A stretch of DNA of 64,000 bases from Sphingobacterium sp. SYP-B4668 (GTDB lineage: Bacteria > Bacteroidota > Bacteroidia > Sphingobacteriales > Sphingobacteriaceae): contig NZ_CP115483.1 of assembly GCF_027627455.1 (NCBI RefSeq), positions 4,278,001-4,342,000 on the forward strand, read 5' to 3'. Of the stretch, positions 18,082 through 27,273 are shown piece by piece; positions within the stretch are counted from its first letter, which is position 1; every line of letters starts with the position of its first letter. Below the pieces are notes generated by a model that was not told the DNA's origin, searched no databases, and saw only the letters and a program-made list of their open reading frames with translations. A program made the position numbers and the translations under genes.

Positions 18082-21000
18082 CTAAAATCCTAACTGTAGA
18101 CCTGCAGATACTGAACGCATTGCTGGGTATCTATAATAAGTTGCTCCATTGACTGTTTGCTCAGGGTCCATCCCTTTGTGTTTGTTGAAGGTCAATAGGT
18201 TCTCTCCTTGAGCAAAGACGCGTAATTGTTGCAACCCGATACGGGTCAGCAAGTTTTTAGAAAAGTTATATCCCAAGCTCACATTTTTCAAGCGCGCATA
18301 ACTGGCACTATACAGGAAACGAGTAGACTGTTGTGTCCAACCTGAGTTGGTAGTCGAGAGCGCTGGCACGTCAGTATCTGTATTTTCAGGGGTCCAGCGG
18401 TTTAAAATCTCCTTACTCCATGCTCGTCCAGGAGAATTACCATTGTGCATGACCATCAAATAGTCTCCATCATAAATCTTGCCCCCTAGACTGAAAGTCA
18501 GTAGCGCTGATAGATCTATATTTTTGTAGGTGAATGTATTGCTCAGTCCTCCAGTTACTTTGGGTAATGCCGATCCTTGAATCGACCTGGAGGCTTTACT
18601 GTAGTCCCAAGTCGCATCCTTTGAACCGTCAGCATTCTGAATGTACCACGTTGGTGTACCATCTCCAGGATTTACCCCTGCCCATTCCTTTATATAAAAA
18701 TCATATATAGATCCACCAACACGCAGTAATTTATTACCACTTTCAATATCCTTATTTCCATTTGGCAGTTCGGTAATCTGGTTTTTAAAATGGCTTACAT
18801 TCAAATCTAGATTCCATCGAAAATCTTCATTCCTGATGGGAATGGTCTGTAAAGTCAATTCAATACCTGTATTTTTGATCCCCCCTAAGTTGACATCATA
18901 TCCTGTAAATCCGGTCGAAGGCGCCATCGGCATGGTATACAATAAGTCTTTGCTCTTACGATCGAAATACTCTATCGAAGCAGAAATGCGATTATTCAAA
19001 ATAGCGACATCTAATCCTACATTTAGATTAAGGTTGGTTTCCCACTTCAAATCTGGTGTCGCCAATCGGCGTGTCACCGTCCCCCCTTCACCCAAGCTAT
19101 TGGTGATGGCATACAATCCTTGATAGGCATAATAAGTACCTAGATTGTCATTGCCTTGCGCACCATAACTGGCTCGTAAAGTAAGTTGGTTGAATAGTCC
19201 TGTATTCTTAAGAAATTCTTCCTCGGCAATTTTCCAGGAAGCTCCCAAAGACCAGAATGTACCCCATCTGGTATCTGGAGCAAAGCGCGAAGACCCGTCC
19301 GTACGTAGTGATCCAGAGAAGAAATAGCGATTTTTATAATCGTACTCCGCGCGCCCCAGAAAACTCAACAATGCATAGTCTACAGAATAGCCATCAAAAC
19401 CGGTCAACAACGACGCGGCATCTGGTTCATTAAACCCAGGCATTACAAAACGCTCTCTACTCCCACTAATCTCTGAATTCTGATACTTATAGAATTCTTG
19501 TCCTCCCAAAAGGTTGATATGATGATCATCCCATGTTTTATCATAGGTCAAGATATTATTTAAAGTATAGGAGACTCGACGAAAATTGCTTTTAGACACG
19601 CTGCCTTTAGTTCGAACCCCGTCTCCCAGCAATGGATTCACGAAATCATGTGTATTGGAATTGACATAATCTAAGCTGTAAGTGGTCCTAAATTTAAGGT
19701 CGGATGTCAAGATTGCCTCCAAATATGCTCTACCAGAGAGGTTCTCTCTACGGATATCGTTTTTATCCAAAGGTAGCGATGCTGCCATATTACTATTGGG
19801 AGTAGCCCCAGCAGGTCTGTAACTTCCAAAGTCATAGATTTTATTATCATTATCGTCCAATTCGTATGAACCATCTGATTCTCGTTTATAATAGGGATAA
19901 AAAGGACCTATTGTACGTGGAAAGTTAATAATATTGGCCGTGTTGCTGTCTTCGGAGGTTGGATATTTCTGTAGGCTACTGCTCACGGAGAGATTTAATC
20001 CTGCATTCAACCAACTTTTTGCTTTGACATTGGTATTCAACCTGGCATTATAACGTTTAAATCCAGATTCAATTGCGACGCCTTGATCATTGAGGTATCC
20101 AAAAGATAGATAGTAATCGCTTTTTTCACCACCACCTCCAAAATTGAGATCCGATTGTGTACGGTTTCCGGTACGTAGTAATACATCTTCCCAATTGTCA
20201 TTCCACAGCGTTTTGGCACCTGTGACTAGCTTACCATCCACACCTACCGGCTCAGGAAACCCTGATCCATATGGGTTGATACCGAGATTGGTGACCAATT
20301 GACGACTAGCGGTAGCTGCGGCTTGTTCGGCCGACATCTTATTAGCGACGTTGCGATTACGTAGTGCCTCCCAGTATAATTCAAAATATTGATCTGTATT
20401 TACTTTTTCATAATCCTTTACCGCTCTGTTTGAAAAACCTTGGTTCAAACTAAAATTAATCCTCGTATCTCCTTTTGCGCCATTCTTTGTCGTGATGATA
20501 ATAACACCATTTGCTCCCCTAGAACCGTATAGAGCGCTCGCAGCTGCATCTTTAAGCACTGAAATAGACTGGATATCGCTCTGATTGATGGCGTTGATAT
20601 CACCATTGTAGGGATTGCCATCCACAACGTATAAAGGCGCACTTGAGGCATTGATAGAGCCTATCCCTCGGATACGAATTGTCGCATCTGTACCTGGTTG
20701 GCCAGAGGAAGAAACAGACTGTAGTCCCGGAACTTGTCCTTCTAGGGCCTTACTAACGGATGAAACAGGTCTATTATTAATATTCTCTGCTGAGATGGTC
20801 GATACCGATCCTGTAAAATTTGCCCGTTTGGCGGTACCATAAGCTACGACCACGACTTCATCTAAGCTACGGTCACTTGGACGTAAACCTATATGTAGAT
20901 TATCTACTGCTGCATTTACAATTGTTGTTTCAAAACCCACGTAGCTGAGCTGCAATTTGGAGGTTGTCGCTGCTTGAATTGAAAACGAACCATCTTTGGC

Positions 21001-21192
21001 TGTCCGTACCGTGGTAGTCCCCCCCACAACACTTACATTCACATCTGACAATGATTCCTTTGTCAATTCGTTGATAACAATACCTTGTACTGTTCTCGAT
21101 TGCTGGGCTTGTCCATAATTGTAGTACAACAATAACGGGAGGACCAGCACCCAGGTCGCATTCATCTTTTTAAGTAATTTTTCCATGCTCAT
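18082..21192 (-). CDS. SusC/RagA-family TonB-dependent importer, pair 1
   Basis: 1036 residues from ATG 21192 (a second ATG at 21186 is equally possible). After the signal peptide (helix NATWVLVLPLLLYYNYGQAQ) comes a carboxypeptidase-regulatory-like domain (about 30-110), a TonB box (LDEVVVVAYG), a plug with RIRGIGSINASSAPLYVVDG and the SusC hallmark LKDAAASALYGSRGANGVIIITT, then the barrel. The open frame reaches 21309 but that extension crosses the 3' strand of the riboswitch and has no signal peptide. The S-box upstream suggests a sulfur or methionine-related cargo; that is an inference. Confidence 0.94.
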   Translation of the reverse strand: MSMEKLLKKMNATWVLVLPLLLYYNYGQAQQSRTVQGIVINELTKESLSDVNVSVVGGTTTVRTAKDGSFSIQAATTSKLQLSYVGFETTIVNAAVDNLHIGLRPSDRSLDEVVVVAYGTAKRANFTGSVSTISAENINNRPVSSVSKALEGQVPGLQSVSSSGQPGTDATIRIRGIGSINASSAPLYVVDGNPYNGDINAINQSDIQSISVLKDAAASALYGSRGANGVIIITTKNGAKGDTRINFSLNQGFSNRAVKDYEKVNTDQYFELYWEALRNRNVANKMSAEQAAATASRQLVTNLGINPYGSGFPEPVGVDGKLVTGAKTLWNDNWEDVLLRTGNRTQSDLNFGGGGEKSDYYLSFGYLNDQGVAIESGFKRYNARLNTNVKAKSWLNAGLNLSVSSSLQKYPTSEDSNTANIINFPRTIGPFYPYYKRESDGSYELDDNDNKIYDFGSYRPAGATPNSNMAASLPLDKNDIRRENLSGRAYLEAILTSDLKFRTTYSLDYVNSNTHDFVNPLLGDGVRTKGSVSKSNFRRVSYTLNNILTYDKTWDDHHINLLGGQEFYKYQNSEISGSRERFVMPGFNEPDAASLLTGFDGYSVDYALLSFLGRAEYDYKNRYFFSGSLRTDGSSRFAPDTRWGTFWSLGASWKIAEEEFLKNTGLFNQLTLRASYGAQGNDNLGTYYAYQGLYAITNSLGEGGTVTRRLATPDLKWETNLNLNVGLDVAILNNRISASIEYFDRKSKDLLYTMPMAPSTGFTGYDVNLGGIKNTGIELTLQTIPIRNEDFRWNLDLNVSHFKNQITELPNGNKDIESGNKLLRVGGSIYDFYIKEWAGVNPGDGTPTWYIQNADGSKDATWDYSKASRSIQGSALPKVTGGLSNTFTYKNIDLSALLTFSLGGKIYDGDYLMVMHNGNSPGRAWSKEILNRWTPENTDTDVPALSTTNSGWTQQSTRFLYSASYARLKNVSLGYNFSKNLLTRIGLQQLRVFAQGENLLTFNKHKGMDPEQTVNGATYYRYPAMRSVSAGLQLGF

Positions 21193-21257
21193 ATCAAATA
21201 CATTAAATCTGTCGATATTCCATACATATCCAAAGCAGCAACAGCCAGTTGGCACAT
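21189..21257 (-). other. Candidate 22-codon leader ORF overlapping the SusC start
   Basis: An ATG frame reads MCQLAVAALDMYGISTDLMY plus two residues, and its TGA overlaps the SusC ATG at 21192 (ATGA). In the frame of SusC itself, a GTG at 21255 begins a stretch with three successive cysteine codons (PTGCCCF). Either could couple translation to downstream expression, but neither has a clear ribosome site. Confidence 0.3.
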
Positions 21258-21307
21258 GTGACGGCAAGGCTCTTTTCACGTCCGGACTGTGAGTAAGCAC
21301 TTGATCC

Positions 21308-21416
21308 ACTTATCGATTCTGCTTTTTTCAGCAGAGAGGCAGTAGCACCTTGCATGGAGACTGGCAGGTTGCTAAGATTTCATCGGGCCTATTCCCTCCA
21401 TCTTTCCAGATAAGTA
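21308..21416 (-). promoter_or_regulatory. SAM-I (S-box) riboswitch aptamer
   Basis: Read on the minus strand, P1 forms from ACTTATC (21415-21409) and GATAAGT (21314-21308), a perfect 7-bp match 100 nt apart. Between them are the hallmarks of the S-box: GATGGAGGGA, then GGCCCGATGAAA, then GCAACC and AAGGTGCTA. P2 closes by AAGAT with ATCTT, and P4 is the hairpin TCTGCT-GAAAAA-AGCAGA. The element binds S-adenosylmethionine. It lies 116 nt upstream of SusC, so it should repress the importer when SAM is plentiful. No classical terminator follows P1, so the output may be translational. Confidence 0.93.
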
Positions 21417-21436
21417 CGGTATCGATTATTAGGATG

Positions 21437-21444
21437 CAAAGATA
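21437..21444 (-). promoter_or_regulatory. -7 box upstream of the riboswitch
   Basis: Minus-strand TATCTTTG, ending 21 nt before P1. It would start the transcript so that the whole aptamer is included. Confidence 0.65.
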
Positions 21445-21796
21445 GCGATATTATATATAATCTATAATATATATAGACTTTATTGCTTTTATGACATTTC
21501 TATTAGAATATCCACTTTTCCTTCCTCTACAAGAAGGAGTCCCTATTATGTCTGTACGCAGCGAGACCGCTAAGACATGTATAATTAACGGTCGTGGAGG
21601 GCTTACAATCGTTTATTAAGGGGATTGCGTGCTTCTAAAAAATCGATTCCATTCTGTTGGATTTTGATAATCAATCATTTCACCTTATGCCTATATCAAA
21701 GAGTTGGGAGATTCCAAAATCGTTTTGTATTTTTACCGAGCCTGATTAATATCGGGCCAAATAAAAACAAGTCCAAAACTATTTAGTGCATAATAA
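21445..21796. other. 352-bp intergenic region upstream of parC
   Basis: A/T-rich sequence next to the riboswitch promoter (long TATATA runs at 21450-21478), then unremarkable sequence up to parC. No gene, repeat or perfect TAnnTTTG box for parC was found. Confidence 0.5.
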
Positions 21797-24511
21797 ATGA
21801 GCGACGAAACGAACTACAACGACGACCACGAAGAAGCATTATCACCTCAAGAAAACGAACAGACCAGCAATACGATTCCTTTATCCGGTTTATATGAAAA
21901 CTGGTTTTTGGATTATGCTTCGTATGTCATCTTGGACCGTGCAGTACCTCATATCAACGACGGATTCAAGCCCGTCCAACGCCGAATACTCCACTCATTG
22001 AAAGAGATGGATGATGGTCGATATAATAAGGCGGCCAATGTCATCGGTAACACCATGAAGTATCATCCACACGGGGACGCTTCTATCGGGGATGCGATGG
22101 TACAATTAGGTCAAAAAAACCTACTCATAGACTGTCAGGGTAACTGGGGAGACCCTATCACAGGCGACTCAGCTGCTGCACCTCGTTATATCGAAGGTCG
22201 CCTATCCAAATTTGCCCTTGACGTCGTATTCAATCCGGAGACTACAGAATGGCAATTTAGCTATGATGGTCGGAATCGCGAACCTGTAACACTTCCTGTC
22301 AAATTCCCATTGCTGCTGGCCCAAGGAGCCGAGGGTATCGCGGTAGGTTTGGCGACCAAGATTATGCCGCACAATTTTATCGAGCTGATCGATGAATCCA
22401 TCAAAGTTCTTCAAGGGGAGCGTCCGTATCTTCTTCCGGATTTCCCAACTGGGGGAATGGCCGATTGCTCCGCTTACAATGAAGGGCAAAGGGGGGGTAA
22501 AATCCGTGTTCGTGCCAAAATCGAAGAGCGTGACAAGAAGACTTTGGCAATTACTGAAATCCCCTTTGGAACCACTACAGGGGGGCTCATCGAAAGTGTT
22601 GTCACCGCTAACGACAAGGGAAAAATCAAGATTAAAAAGATAGAAGATAACACCGCTGAAAACGTAGAGATTATCGTACACCTTGCGCCAGGAATCTCTC
22701 CTGACGTGACTATTGATGCCCTGTACGCATTTACGGCATGCGAATCTTCTATTTCACCGAATACATGTGTCATCAAGAATGAGAAGCCATACTTCATGAG
22801 TGTGAATGACATCTTGATTGAGAACACAAAAAACACCAAAGACTTGCTGAAACAGGAGTTGGAGATCAAACTCCATGACCTACAGGAAAAGATTTTTTTC
22901 AGTACGCTACTCAAGATATTTATACAGCAGGGCATGTATAAACATCCCGACTATGAAAACTCTGGAGATTTCAACACTGTGGTGGGCGTATTGGATACTT
23001 TATTCGAGCCATTCTTCCCTCAGTTTTACCGTACCATCCTGCCTGAGGACTACAAAAAACTGATCGATAAGCCGATGAGTAGCATCACGAGATTCGACGT
23101 AAAGAAAGCGGACGAACAGATGGCTGCTTTGGAGGAGGATATTAAAACGGTCAAGAAGCATCTTCGTCAATTGACTGAATATGCAATTGCATGGTATACC
23201 CGATTGAAAGAGAAATATGGTCAAGGACGGGAACGCAAGACCGAGCTTCGTGCTTTTGATAAAGTAGAGGCTTCACAGGTAGCATTGGCTAACGCTAAGC
23301 TGTATGTAAATCGTGAGGAAGGATTTATCGGGTCGAGCATGAAGAAGGATGAATTCGTATCTGACTGTTCGGATATTGACGATATTATCGTGTTCCGAGG
23401 TGACGGCAAGTATGTGGTTACTAAAATACAGGACAAAGTATTCGTCGGAAAAGACATTATACATGTAGCTGTATTTAAAAAGGGTGACGAACGTACGATT
23501 TATAATGTGGTATATAAAGAGGGCGGTACAGGGACAAGCTATATTAAACGATTCTCGGTAGTAGGTGTGACGCGGGATAAGGAATATGACGTATCGAAAG
23601 GATCGAAAGCTTCGAAAATACTGTATTTCACGGCCAATCCGAATGGGGAGGCGGAAATCATAAATGTACAGCTGAAACCGCATTCGAAGCTTCGCAAATT
23701 GGCATTCGACATGGATTTTGCAGAGATTGCCATCAAGGGGCGTGCATCGCAAGGAAATATCGTATCCAAATACCCTGTAAAGAAAATAGCGTTTAAGAGT
23801 GCGGGAGTATCCACACTCGCTGGACGAAAAATATGGTACGATGAAATCCTCAAACGACTGAACGTGGATGAGAGGGGCAAGTACTTAGGTGAGTTTGATG
23901 GGGATGATAAGATTCTTACGGTTATGGCGGACGGTTCATACGAGTTGTCCAACTTTGATTTGAGCAATCACTTTGATGAGAAGATGATTCGTATCGAGAA
24001 GTTCTATCCGCAACATGTCTACACAGCTGTACACCAAGATGGCAAAAGTGGCACTTACTATGTGAAGCGTTTCTGTTTTGATGAGTTGCCTGTGGGCAAA
24101 CGGGTTACTTTCATTAATGATGAGCCGAATTCGAAGCTTATCTTGTTGACCAATGCTGCTGAGCCGGTGGTCAAATTGGACCTTCGCAAAGGAAAATCGC
24201 AGACCGAAGAAGTCATAGACCAACCTTTGGTCGAAATCATTGATGTGAAGGGGATAAAAGCGCAAGGTAATAGGCTATCGTTCCACACGATACAGAAGAT
24301 CGATTTGCTTACAGCCGAAGAGGATCTCACCGTTTTAAAGGAAAGTGAAGAAATACCTCCTACGGAATCTGATCGACAGCATGATAGCAGGGACGTCAAA
24401 TCGGACCTGACACTTGAGATCACCAATCCCGATGATGTCGAACTGGGTGATAACCTTAAAAAGGATGACAACGGAAGTATAGACGACAATGGCCAGATAG
24501 GTTTATTCTAG
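21797..24511 (+). CDS. parC: DNA topoisomerase IV subunit A
   Basis: 904 residues. The N-terminal domain has the GyrA/ParC signature around VQRRILHSLKEMDDGRYNKAA and the catalytic tyrosine in AAPRYIEGRL (Tyr131). The C-terminal part (about 510-830) has degenerate beta-propeller blades and lacks a clear GyrA box, which favours ParC over GyrA. The last 60 residues are acidic and low in complexity. With ParE it decatenates daughter chromosomes. parE is not adjacent. A terminator follows 3 bp after the stop. Confidence 0.9.
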   Translation: MSDETNYNDDHEEALSPQENEQTSNTIPLSGLYENWFLDYASYVILDRAVPHINDGFKPVQRRILHSLKEMDDGRYNKAANVIGNTMKYHPHGDASIGDAMVQLGQKNLLIDCQGNWGDPITGDSAAAPRYIEGRLSKFALDVVFNPETTEWQFSYDGRNREPVTLPVKFPLLLAQGAEGIAVGLATKIMPHNFIELIDESIKVLQGERPYLLPDFPTGGMADCSAYNEGQRGGKIRVRAKIEERDKKTLAITEIPFGTTTGGLIESVVTANDKGKIKIKKIEDNTAENVEIIVHLAPGISPDVTIDALYAFTACESSISPNTCVIKNEKPYFMSVNDILIENTKNTKDLLKQELEIKLHDLQEKIFFSTLLKIFIQQGMYKHPDYENSGDFNTVVGVLDTLFEPFFPQFYRTILPEDYKKLIDKPMSSITRFDVKKADEQMAALEEDIKTVKKHLRQLTEYAIAWYTRLKEKYGQGRERKTELRAFDKVEASQVALANAKLYVNREEGFIGSSMKKDEFVSDCSDIDDIIVFRGDGKYVVTKIQDKVFVGKDIIHVAVFKKGDERTIYNVVYKEGGTGTSYIKRFSVVGVTRDKEYDVSKGSKASKILYFTANPNGEAEIINVQLKPHSKLRKLAFDMDFAEIAIKGRASQGNIVSKYPVKKIAFKSAGVSTLAGRKIWYDEILKRLNVDERGKYLGEFDGDDKILTVMADGSYELSNFDLSNHFDEKMIRIEKFYPQHVYTAVHQDGKSGTYYVKRFCFDELPVGKRVTFINDEPNSKLILLTNAAEPVVKLDLRKGKSQTEEVIDQPLVEIIDVKGIKAQGNRLSFHTIQKIDLLTAEEDLTVLKESEEIPPTESDRQHDSRDVKSDLTLEITNPDDVELGDNLKKDDNGSIDDNGQIGLF

Positions 24512-24514
24512 CAT

Positions 24515-24548
24515 AAAAAGATCCGGTAGTGATGCCGGATCTTTTTTT
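24515..24548. terminator. Terminator after parC
   Basis: AAAAAGATCCGG pairs perfectly with CCGGATCTTTTT (12 bp, 8-nt loop), ending in a T run, between convergent genes. Confidence 0.9.
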
Positions 24549-24560
24549 AAATACTAAGAA

Positions 24561-25595
24561 CTAGGCTCCAAAAATATGTTTTCCTTTGATCAACAGGTCT
24601 TGTTTCTCTTGGTTGCACACGGCATATGAAAAACCATCTTGCAAAGCATAAGAACCATACTCGCCCTTTTTATTCAAGGCTAGGAATCCAACCTGAATTT
24701 CCTTGGCCGTAGCTGGTTTTTTCTTGATGATGCGTTCGACTGCTTCTTTGCAAGCCGCTTCGGGAGTGTATCCTTGTCGCATAAGCTCGACTACCAAAAA
24801 ACTGCCTACTGTTCGGATTACTTCTTCGCCTACACCAGTAGAGGTAGCTCCTCCCACTTCATTATCTACGTAAAGTCCAGCTCCAATGATAGGGCTATCT
24901 CCTACCCTTCCTCGCATTTTGAAGGCCATTCCGCTGGTGGTACATGCTCCTGCAAGATTACCATCGCTATCCAAGGCCAGCATACCGATTGTGTCGTGAT
25001 TGTACTGATTACCTGGTAAGCGTTCGACGGCGAATGACTTGTTCTCAATATTCATGATGGGTTTGTATTTCTTCTCTTTCAACCATTCCTTCCATGCCTT
25101 TTCACCCTCAGGCGTCAACAATTCTTCTTTTTCGAACCCTTGCTGAAGAGCGAACTGCAGTGCCCCCTCACCTACTAGCATGACATGTGGTGTCTTGTCC
25201 ATGACTAACCTAGCGACCGATATCGGATGTGCTATATGTTCCAAAGCAGCGACTGCCCCACAATTGCCTTCGGAATCCATAATACACGCATCCAAAGTTA
25301 CATGACCATCCCGATCAGGATAGCCTCCCTTGCCTACCGTCATATTCTTCAAGTCAGCTTCGGGTACACGCACTCCTTGTTCAACCGCATCAATGGCTTT
25401 TCCATTTTTTTTCAAAATTTCCCAAGCAGCTTGATTGGCTGCGACACCAAAATCCCAGGTTGAGATCACGATGGGAGCGCCACCTTTTGTAGAAATAGCT
25501 CCAGAAAAACTCGACAAAGTACTCAAGCTTCCTAAAGAAGCAGCTCCCATTATCCCTTGTTTTATAAATTTACGTCTTGAATGCATATCTAACAT
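24561..25595 (-). CDS. N4-(beta-N-acetylglucosaminyl)-L-asparaginase
   Basis: 344 residues. The N-terminus SRRKFIKQGIMGAASLGSL has a twin-arginine motif, so export by Tat is likely. The Ntn-hydrolase core begins PIVISTWDFGVAANQAAWEIL. The autoprocessing site is in HDTIGML, where Thr202 would become the N-terminal nucleophile, followed by GACTTSGMAFKMRGRVGDSP, which holds the family's substrate-binding residues. Glycosylasparaginase splits the GlcNAc-Asn bond of N-glycopeptides, giving aspartate. ATG 25586 is an alternative start. It is divergent from the NlpC/P60 gene. Confidence 0.92.
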   Translation of the reverse strand: MLDMHSRRKFIKQGIMGAASLGSLSTLSSFSGAISTKGGAPIVISTWDFGVAANQAAWEILKKNGKAIDAVEQGVRVPEADLKNMTVGKGGYPDRDGHVTLDACIMDSEGNCGAVAALEHIAHPISVARLVMDKTPHVMLVGEGALQFALQQGFEKEELLTPEGEKAWKEWLKEKKYKPIMNIENKSFAVERLPGNQYNHDTIGMLALDSDGNLAGACTTSGMAFKMRGRVGDSPIIGAGLYVDNEVGGATSTGVGEEVIRTVGSFLVVELMRQGYTPEAACKEAVERIIKKKPATAKEIQVGFLALNKKGEYGSYALQDGFSYAVCNQEKQDLLIKGKHIFGA

Positions 25596-25656
25596 CGTCT
25601 TTTATACAATACAATATTACGAAACACGCACGAGAGCTTAGGCACCTTTTCGAAAA

Positions 25657-25664
25657 CAAAGTTA
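25657..25664 (-). promoter_or_regulatory. -7 box for glycosylasparaginase
   Basis: Minus-strand TAACTTTG, 61 nt before the ATG, with a TTG 22 nt upstream. The 376-bp divergent gap (25596-25971) also carries TATCTTTA at 25939-25946, a one-mismatch box for the plus-strand NlpC/P60 gene; nothing else was seen in it. Confidence 0.5.
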
Positions 25665-25971
25665 TGTGCACAAGGGGTTTTAAATCCAATTTCACTTAGC
25701 ACCTATTATTAAAATCCATCATCTAATTTGTTTATGCTTATTTTTACTATAACGCAGCTCCGTCAGCTTTGCCGTAGACATCCTTGTTACTGTTTTACAG
25801 GGATGTCCGATTTCGTACATTAATCGACCTCTAATCATTTCGGCAATAAAAGAGATTTCGAATCGTAAAAAAATATAAATTCAATTCGGTTTTATGCAAC
25901 ATTTTTATTGAAAAAATCAAAAACATACAATAAATACGTATCTTTAATATAAATTTTAACCCTATATTAGT

Positions 25972-27207
25972 ATGCGCCCAATTCATCCAAAAGTCCTTTT
26001 CATATATCCTAGCATTGCTTTTATCTCTCTCTTTTGTCTAAATACAGCCGCTGCCCAACAGATTGACTCGTCGCGGTATGTGCAGATTAGAGAATTGCAA
26101 GAAACCGTAAAAAATGAATTTGCACCGGATAAAAGATTAAAGTTGGTGGAGCTGTCGACAACGGATGTACCGGGTAACATATATGTCATCCAAACTACAG
26201 AATCGGCTGCTCAAAAGAAACTGCAAGCGCAAACAAAAGGTATCGATGCTGACATCACTATTATCCTTCTTCCAGATGCATCTGTAGAAAACAAACACCA
26301 TGGTGTCGTTAACCTCTCAGTTGCCAACCTTCGAACCAGACCCGACCATGCTGCGGAAATGGCCAGTCAAGTCCTACTTGGCGCACAGGTGGACATTCTT
26401 CAAAAGGTGAGAGGCGATTACAGAGTGCGCACGCCAGAGGGGTATATTGCTTGGGTGCCCACTTCTTCGATTGTAGCAATGGATGAAACGGAGCTTCAAC
26501 AGTGGAGCAATTCCAAAAAGGTAATCTTTACAAGCGAGTATGGAAAATCGTACGCACATCCTACCTCAACTGCTGCACAGGTCTCCGATTTGGTATATGG
26601 CGACATCCTAACGTTAGTTGGAGAAAACGACAAGTACTATACCGTAAGCTATCCTGACAAAAGAAAAGCTTATGTAAAAAAAGACGATGCTTTACCTTTC
26701 AATAAATGGCTAAGTTCGCGCACTCCCACCGCAGATAATGTAATTGCGAGTGCTAAAACTATGCTTGGACTCCCCTATCTATGGGGAGGGACTTCAACTA
26801 AGGGGGTAGATTGTAGTGGATTCACCAAAACGGCCTATTTCATGAATGGATTTGTCATACCCCGAGATGCCTCTCAACAAGTATTAGCAGGCGCATCTAT
26901 TGACATATTGGGCGAAGATGGTCACTTTGACCCTAAAAAGGCACTCCAAAACCTCAAACCAGCGGATCTCTTATTTTTTGCGGCAGGCAAAAATAGTAAT
27001 CCCAATGCGAGAGTGACACATGTTGCCCTATACATTGGCAATGGGACGTTCATTCACGCTGCAGGATCTGTAAGAATCAATAGTATGTTGAAGGATTCGC
27101 CCGACTATGATGACTTTCAAACGAGAACGGTAGTGGCTGCAAAAAGATATTTGGGTATCCAAGACCCCACAATTCAAAAGGTCGAAAACAGTAATTATTA
27201 TAAATAG
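25972..27207 (+). CDS. Secreted NlpC/P60 peptidase with SH3 domains (YkfC-like)
   Basis: 411 residues. A signal peptide ends NTAAAQQ near residue 30. Two SH3-type domains follow (about 110-160, with HHGVVNLSVANLRTRPDHA, and 185-240). The NlpC/P60 domain fills the C-terminal half: Cys281 in KGVDCSGF, His350 in RVTHVALYIG and a polar third residue in FIHAAGS. Enzymes of this architecture cut the gamma-D-Glu to diamino-acid bond of murein peptides with a free N-terminal L-Ala. The dipeptide epimerase follows after 66 bp, the same pairing as ykfC/ykfB in Bacillus subtilis. Confidence 0.92.
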   Translation: MRPIHPKVLFIYPSIAFISLFCLNTAAAQQIDSSRYVQIRELQETVKNEFAPDKRLKLVELSTTDVPGNIYVIQTTESAAQKKLQAQTKGIDADITIILLPDASVENKHHGVVNLSVANLRTRPDHAAEMASQVLLGAQVDILQKVRGDYRVRTPEGYIAWVPTSSIVAMDETELQQWSNSKKVIFTSEYGKSYAHPTSTAAQVSDLVYGDILTLVGENDKYYTVSYPDKRKAYVKKDDALPFNKWLSSRTPTADNVIASAKTMLGLPYLWGGTSTKGVDCSGFTKTAYFMNGFVIPRDASQQVLAGASIDILGEDGHFDPKKALQNLKPADLLFFAAGKNSNPNARVTHVALYIGNGTFIHAAGSVRINSMLKDSPDYDDFQTRTVVAAKRYLGIQDPTIQKVENSNYYK

Positions 27208-27273
27208 GACAAATAGTCCGCCTAAATACTAAATTCGCAGTACAGGAATCGCTATATAATACTTGATAATATC

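Noticed and set aside
21193..21309. Longer N-terminus for SusC pair 1 (GTG at 21309)
   Set aside because: It would overlap the riboswitch P1 strand and would bury the signal peptide 50 residues inside the protein.
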